Made by a program: the position numbers and the translations under genes. The notes under the pieces were generated by a model that saw nothing but the letters and a program-made list of their open reading frames with translations, was not told the DNA's origin and made no database searches. From Pochonia chlamydosporia 170 (Eukaryota > Ascomycota > Sordariomycetes > Hypocreales > Clavicipitaceae): a DNA stretch of 64,000 nt. Numbering within the stretch: the first letter of the stretch is position 1; every line of letters starts with the position of its first letter. Location of the stretch: contig NC_035796.1 in the NCBI RefSeq assembly GCF_001653235.2, forward strand, positions 1-64,000, given 5' to 3'. Below are positions 48,758-59,603 of the stretch, piece by piece.

Positions 48758-49834
48758 GATGCTTGAACTAACGAGTTTTGAGTGACACTTTGTTTTGATG
48801 GCAGGAATGCTGCCTGTTATAAAAGAGATGCAATGTTAAATAATTAGATACTAGCGTACTGCGAGTATTATATGCAATGTTATTTGACACTGGGTGAACC
48901 TATGTTGCTGGCCTCCCGACGGTTATCAGACCATCTCTAACCATAGATCTAGACCCCACGTGGCTGCCACGTTGTTGTCTCAGTCTTTCAGATTTCCTTG
49001 TCTGAATCAGCGCACACTAAATCACTACCGTGGGTGTTCGGTGGCGCAACACGAATAGCTTTATGGGGGAAATTGTGGATAGCTCTCCGTAGCCGCCATG
49101 ACATCGGCTTTAGCCTCGTGGCACTTTAGCGAACCGGACCGTGATCCAGACCAAATCGGGCATGCCGATACAAAGATACTGGATGATCGTGGCCGTGGGA
49201 ATTAGAGCCAAGCCACGGCCACGATAACAATGCCTCTTTAAGCCTACATATATCTATTGCCGTTTTATTTAGTATTGGTTCTATTTTTTGAGTTAGCATG
49301 AGTCGAACCCCCGAGATAATATAATGCGTGTTCTGAAGTCGTTGTCATGATCTTTTCGCATACCTGCAGCTAACGTCGTTGTACTCCCAGAACCTTAATG
49401 TGATCCGCCAAATTCTCAGCCCCATAAATTTACCACTGTATTACTTCTGACTGTGGCGCAGCCCGGTCACGGAGTCGCCGTAATTCACTGATGTATGCAC
49501 CTTAAGCCTTTCTAGTTCAGCGCCATTTAAAGGTTTAACACATCATAAACTGTCAAAAGGGGTATACTTTTGGACGTTAAGTGCCAGCATCACAAAGGCA
49601 TTGCCAGATATTTTGCAATATGGTTGCACTCGCTAGTGCCGCCGAATTAAAATACTACGCGACACCTTGCGCTTTTAGAGCAGTGGTGCAGGCGCACAGT
49701 TCGCCGACAGTTGCATGTCTACGGTTAACAGTGAGGCAGTCACCGAATGATCCAGTATCTACAATTATACTTTAATAGCGTCATCTACGCCGTGGTAGCA
49801 TGCAGTGAGGTTACGTAGCCCCGTGGTCTCTCTT
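48758..49834. other. Intergenic
   Basis: A local inverted repeat is visible around 49182-49225 (GGATGATCGTGGCCGTGG then CCACGGCCACGATAAC), capable of a strong hairpin. No gene supported. Confidence 0.5.
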
Positions 49835-50197
49835 ATGCGGATTCCAGGTGGCGCAATTGCATCTGGCGATATAGTGATACAGTCAGGACCAGGAAAGGAT
49901 CGCCAAGAAGAAGGCGTTTTGCGTTTGAGATGGAGACCGCCGGGATATGGGAAGAAATGCCGCGACATTTTGGTGAAAGGTGTGCGAGATTACGCCCACT
50001 GCCATAAGAACAAGAAGTGGCGGAATTTCGCAAAGGTAATGGCACTTGGCCCGATGGCGGGACTAAACGGACTTGAGAACTTGTCGCACTACCTCAATGG
50101 CATTAGATATCAAGGTCTGTGGTTGGAGAAGATCCTAGAAGAAGGCGTTGCCAATGAGACAACGGTGGTAGTAACTGGAGATGTCAACGGAATATAA
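49835..50197 (+). CDS. Hypothetical protein fragment
   Basis: A 120-codon frame from ATG 49835 to TAA. It reads like folded protein (LRLRWRPPGYGKKCRDILVK, VMALGPMAGLNGLENLSHYL, NETTVVVTGDVNG) and is not low complexity. There is no signal peptide or known domain, and a neighbour pair of transposase and kinase relics suggests it may itself be a remnant. Not recognised. Confidence 0.35.
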   Translation: MRIPGGAIASGDIVIQSGPGKDRQEEGVLRLRWRPPGYGKKCRDILVKGVRDYAHCHKNKKWRNFAKVMALGPMAGLNGLENLSHYLNGIRYQGLWLEKILEEGVANETTVVVTGDVNGI

Positions 50198-51227
50198 TCT
50201 ATACTATCTCTCTGCATCAGCGGAGCGTTCCCTTTTGCTGGAATGACCTAGCGGTCATTTTCTTTGATAGGAGATCTTGAGACAACAGTGGCCGAGGTTG
50301 GTCTTGCAACTTACAACGAATGCCAAATCCGTTAGCTATAAAGCTCCTCTTCTATTCTCACGTCTAAGTCCTCGACAGATTAAATTAACGACGCAATAAC
50401 GTTACTCACTGTTCTCTCAACATTATTAGACCTCCTCATTACATCAGGCTTATTGTTTGCAGCCACTTGAAGCGCAGCTTATAATCTGCTTGCGAACGTT
50501 AAAGGCTAATTATTATTGCATCCATTAAGGAAGTATTTTTGAAGAGATTAGACAGGGAAATTGGCAATTCACAGTGAATAATCTTGGCGGAAAATGATGT
50601 CCATACGCAATACCCGTCACCATGCTTGGCATCTTGTCGTGCCAATTGAGAGTGGCAATAAATAGCGCTTCGTTGACTTAGATTGGAATGCCTTGGGAAA
50701 GAAATCTATTTTGTTGTTTTAAATGCAATGCAGGCCGGTTTTGAGAAAGGCCACGAAGTTAAAGCAATAAATTAGGTTAAGAAAGCAGCTGTGGTGTACT
50801 ATTAGTAGGTTAAGAGAATAATAGGCGTTAGCGCTATGGTAAATACGTATACACGCCGCCGATGAGTTTGAGGATGAGAGAGCTGGTTACATTAAATGAG
50901 GTCGACAGAAGAGAGATGGTCATGAGAGTACGCCTGGGGCAGACATTTAACACCAGACCAAGCTAGGGGTATCGGCGTGCGAATCAACAGCGACATGACG
51001 AGCAGATTTTGCCGCCTATGACAAGCATGACAGACCTTCTAACTCTCTGATGTTAGGCACACTAGCTCTCAAGGACGGATCGACATCTCAGCTCCGCATT
51101 TATGCTAAGTCACGAAACGATCACGCTCTAGACGAAGGGTATCAGTTGCAAGAATCCCAAGCGATTTCCTCAGGCTCAGTAACAGAGTCTACGATCCAGG
51201 TCCCTGCTCACGAGTTATTACTTCCGG
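50198..51227. other. Intergenic, no supported gene
   Basis: No frame with recognisable content. It separates the hypothetical fragment from the transposase relic. Confidence 0.5.
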
Positions 51228-51548
51228 ATACCAGCTTTTGGCGAGGAACAATCTGCAGAGGAAGAATTTCCCGACGCAAACAGAAAATCACTCAAGGCTG
51301 ACTCCATTGCAAACCCACCGATTCCTGGTAAACCAGCCCCATCAACTGACGCACTCTTTGCCGAGATAAATACTTTTGCCAGGGCTAATGGTTCTGGTAT
51401 TGTCAAGGCTAATAGCGTAATTCGGCCTGGGCAACAAAGTTGATACGTCTTTCAATGTGATAGATACGGAACGCAACAATCGAAAGGGATGCTGGCACCC
51501 GTAAAAGAAATCCCGAAAGTCAGGATACCGGTGGAAGAGTGTTGCTGA
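51228..51548 (+). pseudogene. MULE/FAR1-type transposase N-terminal relic
   Basis: The frame reads PAFGEEQSAEEEF, then ALFAEINTFARANGSGIVKA and, after one in-frame TGA near 51441, YVFQCDRYGTQQSKG. The pair 'NTFARANG..' and 'YVFQCDRYG' is the signature of the FAR1-like DNA-binding region at the start of fungal Mutator-like transposases. The TGA sits where CGA is expected (a C-to-T change). The frame ends near 51548, well short of the DDE catalytic domain, so only a fragment remains. Confidence 0.7.
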
Positions 51549-51834
51549 GGAATTGCCACAGAACAGTTTTCAGTCGACTCTGCGACACTTTCCAAATACC
51601 AACCGCAACACGGGAATGATAAGGCCTCAGTTGCGACGCTTGGTAATATCTTCCTAATTTATTCCGTAAAGGAATGAATGCGACTTGACAAGGCTAGCGC
51701 CACCACTAATATTGCCAATGCCCCTCAAACTACCAATAGCGCAGAGTGAGCGAACAGGGCCCTGGCGGAACCGGAAGCGATGCAATCCAGGGGGAACGTG
51801 ATAGATTTCTTAACAATTCTACACATGGCCGTCT

Positions 51835-52236
51835 CAGCTTACGGTTAGGGAGGGGGGAATATAATTGTTCTCGCTTTTTATGAACCAGAGAGCTGACGAG
51901 CTCACCATCAGGGACGTAGTCGGTCAGCATGTAAATAGACGCATGGTCGGAGAAGAAAGCGAGAAAACTGACAATAAAAGGGTAGCCTCTAATATTCGCA
52001 AGGATAGTGCGCTCTTGTCGCACCAGGTCAACTTGTTTGAGATTGATGACTTCAGCCTTGCGAGGGATCTTTAGTGCGTACACCTGACCGCCAAGATCTT
52101 GGCCAAGTGGCTCGGTATGCAGGCTTGAGCGTACGAGACAGCCACGAAAAATGCTCCGATCGCCTGGAGTCAGTTTATCTACTCCACTAGGTTCCATCAG
52201 GATAGATAGGTCAGACCTTACCCAATGTCTGGACAA
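51835..52236 (-). pseudogene. Truncated AGC-family protein kinase (PKA-like N-lobe)
   Basis: The frame contains QVYALKIPRKAEVINLKQ with the ATP-anchoring Lys, VRQERTILANIRGYPFIV with the C-helix Glu, and SIYMLTDYVPDGELVSSL, the hinge region of PKA/AGC kinases. The glycine-rich loop upstream is disrupted by an apparent frameshift near 52165, and the sequence drifts after HKKREQLYSPLPN. The HRD, DFG and activation loop are absent. It is therefore a dead N-lobe fragment. It lies about 300 bases from the MULE relic, so capture or nearby transposon damage is possible. Confidence 0.75.
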
Positions 52237-53287
52237 GACCGGAGTTTTCCGCGCTCACTTCGCCTGCTCACAGGGGCGCGGAATGGTTGCACCAGTGGCT
52301 CCTGCAGCTTCGGTTGAAAACAACATTCCCTTGCCAAAGAGGTGCGAAGACCCAGCACCTTCTTGATTCTTGTCCGCGATCTTGACATGATAACCACTAA
52401 GAAGTATTTGTATAAGGAAATTAAGTGGCTGCAAGTTAGCTTGTTTTGACCGTGCGGCGTACGGCTTAATGGTCCGCCAAGGAGACAAGTTATTAACACG
52501 TAATTGTGTATGCTTGGGGTGGATATAGTAATGCTTTGCATGTAGGCACAGCAAAGCAACAAACGACAAAACAAAGAAGCTGGGCGTAACAAGACCGACT
52601 AGGAGGAGCCAGGAGGGGCTATGTCGTACTGATGAAGGGCAAGGGGAATACCAAGCGACAGGGAGCGGGAAGAATGACAGAAGCGAAGTAACAGTCAGCT
52701 GTACGCCAAAGAGCATGCTTAAATAACAAACCTCGATCAAACTAACTCCTAATGTGGAAGGCTTGCCGTGTCTATACATGAAGCTACCTTAGCGAAAAAA
52801 GCTCTTAGACGGAAAGAATATTGACACTTTGCATTTGCGACAGCTACTGCAGATGTACCGGAGCGGCGCTTCTAAGACGTCTTCTCTCCTACCTGTTACT
52901 CCCTCATAGCTGGTTCGCAGCTATTCCTTACTTGGCATCCGCCGACGACATCTCCTTCCCTTCAAGAGATATCAGCCGTATATTGGTAACATCTGCGGTG
53001 GGTGATGTTCAGTTGTGGCATCGGCATAGCCCCTGCGGGAACAATATGCTCGTGCCACACGCGACCTGTTCCTATCACAACTTCATTCCACTATCCAAAA
53101 CGGGTGGCCTGCTTCTTAGCCACCACGACGGTTAGGAGAGAAGCACAGGATTTGGTAGAGATGCAGCCAGCCTCATTCTAAGCGAGCAGTGCGCTCGGGC
53201 CTCAGGTTGGCATCCTGCTAATAGCAAGCATTTAGCCGAGAGCTGCAATCTGCGCGCCGCAAATACCCTGTACTATGCTAGCTAGCT
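52237..53287. other. Intergenic, no supported gene
   Basis: A hydrophobic minus frame (52779-52255) and a plus frame (52821-53135) show no known domain and no splice support. Confidence 0.45.
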
Positions 53288-53532
53288 TGTTACGAACTAA
53301 CTACAACCCCAAGAGACGGGGGAGCTATAGCTATAAAGTAGCCTAGTAAGGGTAGAACACTTAAGCGCTTAAGAAACTATTAATAGAGATATTATGTAAC
53401 TAGGTATATAATAGATAGAAGCGCTAGCATTACTAAGGTAATTTAAATAACTTAAAACGCTAAAAGCATTAAACGCTCTAAAGTGCTCTAAGGGATTCAT
53501 AAAGAGCTAGAGTAATATATATAAGATAGTTA
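53288..53532 (-). repeat. LTR-like repeat, family C
   Basis: The reverse complement aligns with 62497-62733. Shared words are CATTTAATGCTTTTAGCG, AAATTACCTTAGTAAT, ATATCTCTATTAAT, TTCTTAAGCGCTTAAGT and TTGTAGTTAGTT. The plus-strand start is TGTTACGAACTAAC. The far end is approximate. Confidence 0.65.
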
Positions 53533-53768
53533 TTATTAAGATATCTAGTTAGTCTAGATCTTTAGTAATAAATCTAAGCATTTAATTTATAATTACTTAA
53601 AATAACTTCTAATAATTCAAGCTCTCTTTTTAATAGCCTATAAAGGTTGTATTTACTTATAACCTAAGTTACCTACCCTAAGCAGTAGAATAACTATTAA
53701 TTATCTTATCTAACCTTGTTAACAAGCCGATCGTTATATAGCTAGGACTATGTAATAAAGGGATTATC

Positions 53769-53996
53769 TATAACGGTCTAAGCGAGTATATTAATAACTA
53801 GCTAGGAGACTAGATCAAGTATCTAAAGCTAAGGAGAAAAGGAAAAGAAGAGCAAAGGACAAAGAGCTTATAGAGCTCTTATAGGCTTATAAGCTTACTT
53901 TTGCTAATCTTGCTTATTGCTAGGGGTTACTAGCAATAAAGCTAAAGATAAAGGCAAGAGTGCAAGCTAAGCTACTATCGAGCTCAGCCTGTTACA
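53769..53996 (-). repeat. Solo LTR, family B, RIP-altered, with intact target duplication
   Basis: In reverse complement it begins TGTAACAGGCTGAGCTC and ends GACCGTTATA, aligning along its length with 22664-22892. Most differences are G-to-A or C-to-T. The flanking 5-mers are both TTATC. 228 bp. Confidence 0.85.
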
Positions 53997-54354
53997 TTAT
54001 CCACTAGCGTTTGCTTAGCAAAGAGGTGCCTTTGTGTTGTGTATCCAGAGCTAGGAAAGGTAGTAGGAAGCAAATAACTTAGCGAGACTAATCTATTTTA
54101 CAATGACACTAGCACTATCGGCTTAGGTGCAACGGTCCAAGCCAGTATATTCATCACAAAAGTGCAGTTATAGGCAACATAGATGTGGATTTTTATCCTT
54201 GATTTCTTCTATCTAGTAAGGGCTATCTACACATTTAATAGTAACCTAAATAGCTTCCCCAGCTGCGTCTTTACCTTTCAGGTGATTGGCCAGCCGTTAG
54301 GTGGTTAGGCTAGCTCTGTTTAAGGCTTTGTACCTGCAGAAGTTGGTAAACGTG

Positions 54355-54557
54355 TGTATCGTGATAATATTGGCAACTAGCTAGGCAACTATGAGAAAGT
54401 ATCTAGGGCTAGAAAAGAAGAAGAAAATAGAACAGGAAAAGGAGAGCTTGTAAGCTTAAGAAGTAACTAGAAGCATTCTCGCTTGTAATGGGTTCCGGCA
54501 AGCCGTGATGGAAGACGAAGGTGGCAGCCAAGCCAGCCACGGATTAAGCCCGTTACA
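54355..54557 (-). repeat. LTR-like repeat, family B, diverged copy
   Basis: In reverse complement it begins TGTAACGGGCTTAATCC and contains the CCTAGCTAGTTGCCAATATT block. The distal end is mutated. A further fragment resembling the LTR end (CAACGGTCCAAGCCAGTATATT) lies near 54130. No matching target duplication. Confidence 0.6.
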
Positions 54558-56388
54558 CAGGGTACTAATAAAGTGAAGATTGAGATTATTAACAGGCAAG
54601 GAACAAAGACTGTACTGGCGTAGTATTCCACATTAGTTGCTTCAAATTATTGTATTCTATGTACACTTCAATCAGCATTGAGAGGTTTGGCTCTCGCCTG
54701 TGTTATGTAGCTGCTAACCGGAACTCTCCTAAAGGTTGTCGGATGTTGTTAAACCTTTCCGTTGTGATGTTTAAACAAATTGCAAGTGTTATTAAGGCAT
54801 TATTGTAGGGAGGCACTAACATGGGTGCATAGTGAGCTGGCCAGTATACTGAGCTGCCACTATACAAGTACATACAAAGTTACACCCCTGTTAAAACTAC
54901 TAATAGTACTTAAAAATAGCTCTTCTTCTAATATAGTATCCAGAAATATCGTTAGATTACTGTAGAGGGCAAATTCCTAGTGGATTGCCTGGTCTCAAAC
55001 CAGGCAGGTGTTTGACTACAGGTGGGGCAGCCGAACCGTTCATGTGTCGTGGAGCCCGAATATCCAAAATTGCATTCATGCCAGGACACGCGGTTCATAA
55101 ACGGCCGATGGATGCGACGCAGAAATAAATATCACATGTGACTGGTGCTCGGTTGACGTTTATCCCTCGCTTGACCCTTAACGGTAAAATATAAAGGTGG
55201 ATGTCTCCTCCAAGCTAGGAAAAGTGATGGTTGGCGAGTTCATGTGCAAGTGCCTCCGGTTAAGGTACAAATTACAAAAGCCGGATTAAGATTATCAGCA
55301 GTGGCAAGTGCCGGGACCTTTAGCCGACGGTACCTCAATTGGATTATTGTACGGTAGCTTGTACCGGACACTAAACTCCATGCCCTCGAGATGTGTATCA
55401 CCCTACCCCGTCAACCTCGCGTGGCGTGGTAATTGTAGGATTGCAATCACTGCCTTGTATTTTCCCATTCTGTCAACAGTGGCATGGAAACAAGTGTGGA
55501 AACTCGAGCCAAAGAAACCCTATATTAAGACATTAACCAGATCAATGCTGTATGGTAAGTCTACACGGGGAGCTGGGACAAGGTTCCAAGTTAAATATAT
55601 TTAATCCGACTAGAAAGGCGTCGATATTCTGGCTTCACGTTAGGGGAAACCGTCCGCGAGTTACCAGCTAGCCTAGCACTAAATTATCGGAAGCAATAAC
55701 TGCCTTATCGCTTAGGGGCATTAATGCCGGGCTTTGGTTTAATTGAGTAGTTGCACGGAGTGGCAAGTAGCCTGACCCCTGTTCTGCATAACACACATGT
55801 AACTTGGCGAATATAAGTCGTCTAACCTCCGGGATATTCGTGCTGGGATATAGATTAGTCAATCCAAATTAGCCCACAAACGGTGAGTCAGGTATCTTTT
55901 TAAGCCTTGCTAATTATGATCTTCGCAGAGGCGCCAATAGTCCAATCATGAAATGGCATGGCTTACGGTCGACTAACCACAAACAATATGCCGCTTGGTT
56001 TAACGGCTATACTCTCTTCTACGGCTAATATGGTAGTTATTCGCAATATTGGGTTTACTTGTCGTTCTATGGATGCAGGCTGTGCGAAAGTCCCCGCCTC
56101 ATGTGATGACTGCAGAGTATTGGCTCTTTGACCTTCCAGACCCAGCTGGTACATTTGTTTTTGGTGGTAATACCGCTCCACGATTGCCACCGTTGCATGC
56201 CTCGCTTCCCCTGGTTCCATTAAACCAACAAAGGATCTTCTCATCTTTATTTACATTAATAATTTACGCACCCAGACCTGTGCAATATTTACAGCTCAAC
56301 ATTCGTGACAGCTTGCACCCTTCGGTATTTATTCAGGGACAGCACTCAATTAAACATTATTTATCACCCTGCATTCCATCGTCATTCC
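54558..56388. other. Intergenic, no supported gene
   Basis: Frames such as 55308-55604 (+) and 56244-55963 (-) lack recognisable domains. It serves as the 5' flank of the transcription factor gene. Confidence 0.45.
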
Positions 56389-58521
56389 ATGTCCTCAAGC
56401 CCTTCGCCCAATAAAATGCTGTTGTATGCTCAGTTTGCTAGCCGTAAGCCTCGCTGGAGGCGTTCAAGAACAGGTATAGACTTTCCATTCCTTCACCCTC
56501 GCTGCTTATGTATCTTACCGGGTATGCGTTTATATCGAATCAATACGACTAACAGTTGAATTTGGTTGTGTATTTTGCAGGCTGCAATTTCTGGTGGGCT
56601 AATTCGGATCTTACGGATTTCTGCGACTACCGTTTCTGACAATGTAATATCGCTAATAGTAAAGAAAAGGTAGTCGTTAAATAATCACTTCTATTGGTAA
56701 AAGCCTTTTCTCACATATAGCCAGAGAAAGAAATGCGATGAACAACACCCTCAATGCGGGCGGTGCGCCGGGAAAAGGTTGCAGTGTACGTACGAGATTC
56801 CGCCAAGGCGGAAGCGCAGGGACGCCGGCGTCGCGAACACTCCTGGAGGGTGGCAGAAACCCACTGAAGTGACTACCATCAACTTGATGCAAGATGCCAG
56901 TATCGCGGAGACCAGAGGAAGTGAGCGAAATGGACAATTTGTTCCCTACTCGAGATATGGAGTCGAAGATGCAATGGCGAGCATCTGGGTTAACAACACC
57001 GCCACCTCGGCTACTGATATTGTTGTTCTTCGCTCCACCAGTGTCCACGACGACAAGAATGCGTCTTCCATCAACGAGCCCATTCGCCGCGCTTCCTCTC
57101 CTTTCGGAGGAATCCCTCTCAAAATGCTAAATTTGCTGACACGTTCTGCATCTCCCCAATTTGGCTACGTGTCACCTACACTCCACGACGACCTGCGCGA
57201 CAGCGAGAAAGCACAGCTCTTCGACCACTTTTGTAACGTCTTATCACGTTTGATTGTTCTTCGAGAAGGCGGAGGCAACCTATTCCAGCAACTGATTGTA
57301 CCACTCTCGCAGCACAGCCAACCTGTTCGAGAGGCTACATACGCGCTAGCTGGAGGTCATCTGGAATACCGAGGACAAAGTGTCCGGCACAGCTCCGTGT
57401 ATTTCTACAATCGGGCGATCCGGTCATTAAGGCTATCAATAACTAGAGCTCCAGATACTTGCAACAAAGAAGCCTTAACTACAATTATACTTCTAATCTG
57501 CTACGAGGCGGTAAGAATTCCTCCGCTCTCCCAGTTTGAAATCCGCTGACGCTTGACAGTTGGTTCAAAACGGCCATTCGAACATGATTTCCCAACACCT
57601 TCACGGTGTTATGGCTTTGCTTAACAGCTACCGCGATACATCAGATCCTACCAGAAGACTACTAGAGCGGGTGAGTTCATCGTGTATAGCGCCTGATTGA
57701 GTAGTAATGGTTCTATCGTGTAGGCTTTTGTTTTCTACGATGTCGTCACCGCGTTATCTTTAGGTACTGTATCAGTCACTTCGAATCTTGGGAGACGGTC
57801 TCTGCAGCCATTAAATCCTCTTAGTTCCCAAGGGAACACTGCACCGGGAGGGAGTTCTGATGCCTTCCTCAGCATGACTGTTTCTTTGTGGCCGATTATG
57901 CACAAGCTGTCTAGCCTGCATAAATTCAAGTCAGAAGTACTGAAAGCCACATGCAGCAATGACAATTCGAAGATGCTGGCATTGCAGTCCGAGCTCTACA
58001 AACAAGCAAAGGAAGTTGAGGATGCCCTCCTTGGATGGTATTTACAATGCGGGTTAGAAATGTTCGAGCCAGGACAGAAAAAAGCGCCAAAACCAAGCGT
58101 TTTTAGTAGTGCTCTCGCCTATCGCCATTCTGCGCTGGTGTTCCTCTATCGTACCTTTCTCGGTCACTCTCGCGGTCACCATCTAGTGCAACACCATGTC
58201 AGTAAGAGTCTTGAATACTGCATGGCTACCGTGACTAGCAACGGGCCACTGGGCACTCTTCTGTGGCCTTTATTTATAGCCGCAGTGGACGCAGAAAATG
58301 AAGAACAGAGAAAATTTGCTACCGACGCATTCTTGGAGATGGATCGGCGTCAAGGAATGCAGAATATCGCAAGGGCATGGTGTATCGTACAAGAAGTATG
58401 GCGACGAATGAATCCGAGGAATATGCAAACTGTGAATGAAAAGCTGGGTGTGGGCATACAAACAGAGAATGATTGGCGGACTGTGCGTGCCGAAATGGGC
58501 TTTGAACTTATTCTGGCATAG
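56389..58521 (+). CDS. Zn2Cys6 transcription factor with fungal-specific TF domain (Fungal_trans_2 type)
   Basis: Proposed exons are 56389-56473, 56581-56593, 56721-57510, 57560-57670 and 57724-58521, phase-consistent, giving 598 residues. The zinc cluster spans the first three exons: a basic lead-in (RKPRWRRSRTGC), then CNFC, then RKKCDEQHPQCGRCAGKRLQC followed by the basic linker PPRRKRRD. The last four cysteines are exact. The first spacing is two residues short in my model, so the 13-base exon 2 may be wrong. Residues about 200-590 resemble the Fungal_trans_2 domain (DSEKAQLFDHFCNVLSRLIV, LLICYEALVQNGH, GTLLWPLFIAAVDAE and RAWCIVQEVWRRM). It is expected to bind CGG-type DNA sites in the nucleus. 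Its targets are unknown. Confidence 0.8.
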
Positions 58522-59603
58522 ATTGTGTATCGATCACAAGACACGAGCAGACAGACCCATGGACACGGTTCTTTGCTTCGATATATTGAGACAAATCTAG
58601 TTAAGGGTACTTGTATCCTCGTCCGCTAAAGCGTGCAGAAGTCTAATTAGTTTACTTGTGTCTTCTGTACGAACTTTATTGTCTGTCTATTTTCTTGACC
58701 AAGGATTAGCTCAGACCGCCCTTATTGCCAGAGCCTGCGGAAGAACCCATCCGAAACCAAGACTCAAGAGCTAAGGCGCTGCGAGTCAGAAACCGTTTCA
58801 AGACCGTGCAAGCCACGTTTTCGATGTCATGCTGGGCGTGAGGGGCTGGGTGGAAGGCTGAAGACGCCAAGTTTGGCGAGTCGTCGACGGGATGCGCGCC
58901 CGCCACATGGTAGGGCTAAGAGTAATGGTGGTCCTTGTTATTCGTCTGTAAGGAAGCCGTAATCGCAACACATCCTTAGAGCAGAACAACTTGACAACTT
59001 TAGGAATTGCACCGTGCAAGCTTATCTAGATTCATTATGGTAGATCACTGTTACCTAAAGGCGTGCCTTTGCGTTCTAGGGACTTTAACATTAAACCGCT
59101 CCTAGAATTCCAAGGAAAGGCAGTTAATATTTAGACGAAGAAGCCAGTAAGTATATACAGTTAGAGTATATAGATCTAAGTCTAACGCGTTTAGATACTG
59201 CGCTCTCTAGTGAGTTAATTTTGCTTTGCAAGGACCCTAAAATTTACTGGCTATAACCTTCTAAGAAGATAACCATGGAAGATATACTACCCTCTATCTT
59301 CTAAGGAATACCACTAGCTAATAAGTGTGCCAGGGTTTAACGGTCGCGATGTAGATTAGATACTAAGACGCAATATTTAGTGGGTACTATAATATGCTAT
59401 AAATAAACCTAATTATAGTCGTAAATTTAGGGTTTAGTGCGCAAGATATAATATATTTCTCTGTCTAGAATGCAAGGTATAGCAGGATAGCCTTCTTTTA
59501 TAATGCTGTAAGGGACTAGCCTAGTGGCTTTTATAAGCTAGCGTTACTAATAGTAACTTTTCTTATAAAGAGAAGAGAGAAAAGGGGGAAAGGTTAGCCT
59601 AGC
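58522..59603. other. Intergenic with one coding-like tail on the minus strand
   Basis: The minus frame 58906-58706 reads DDSPNLASSAFHPAPHAQHD then RFLTRSALALESWF and ends GNKGGLS-stop. It may be a gene tail but has no recognisable partner exon. From about 59040 the sequence becomes TpA-rich repeat DNA. Confidence 0.4.
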
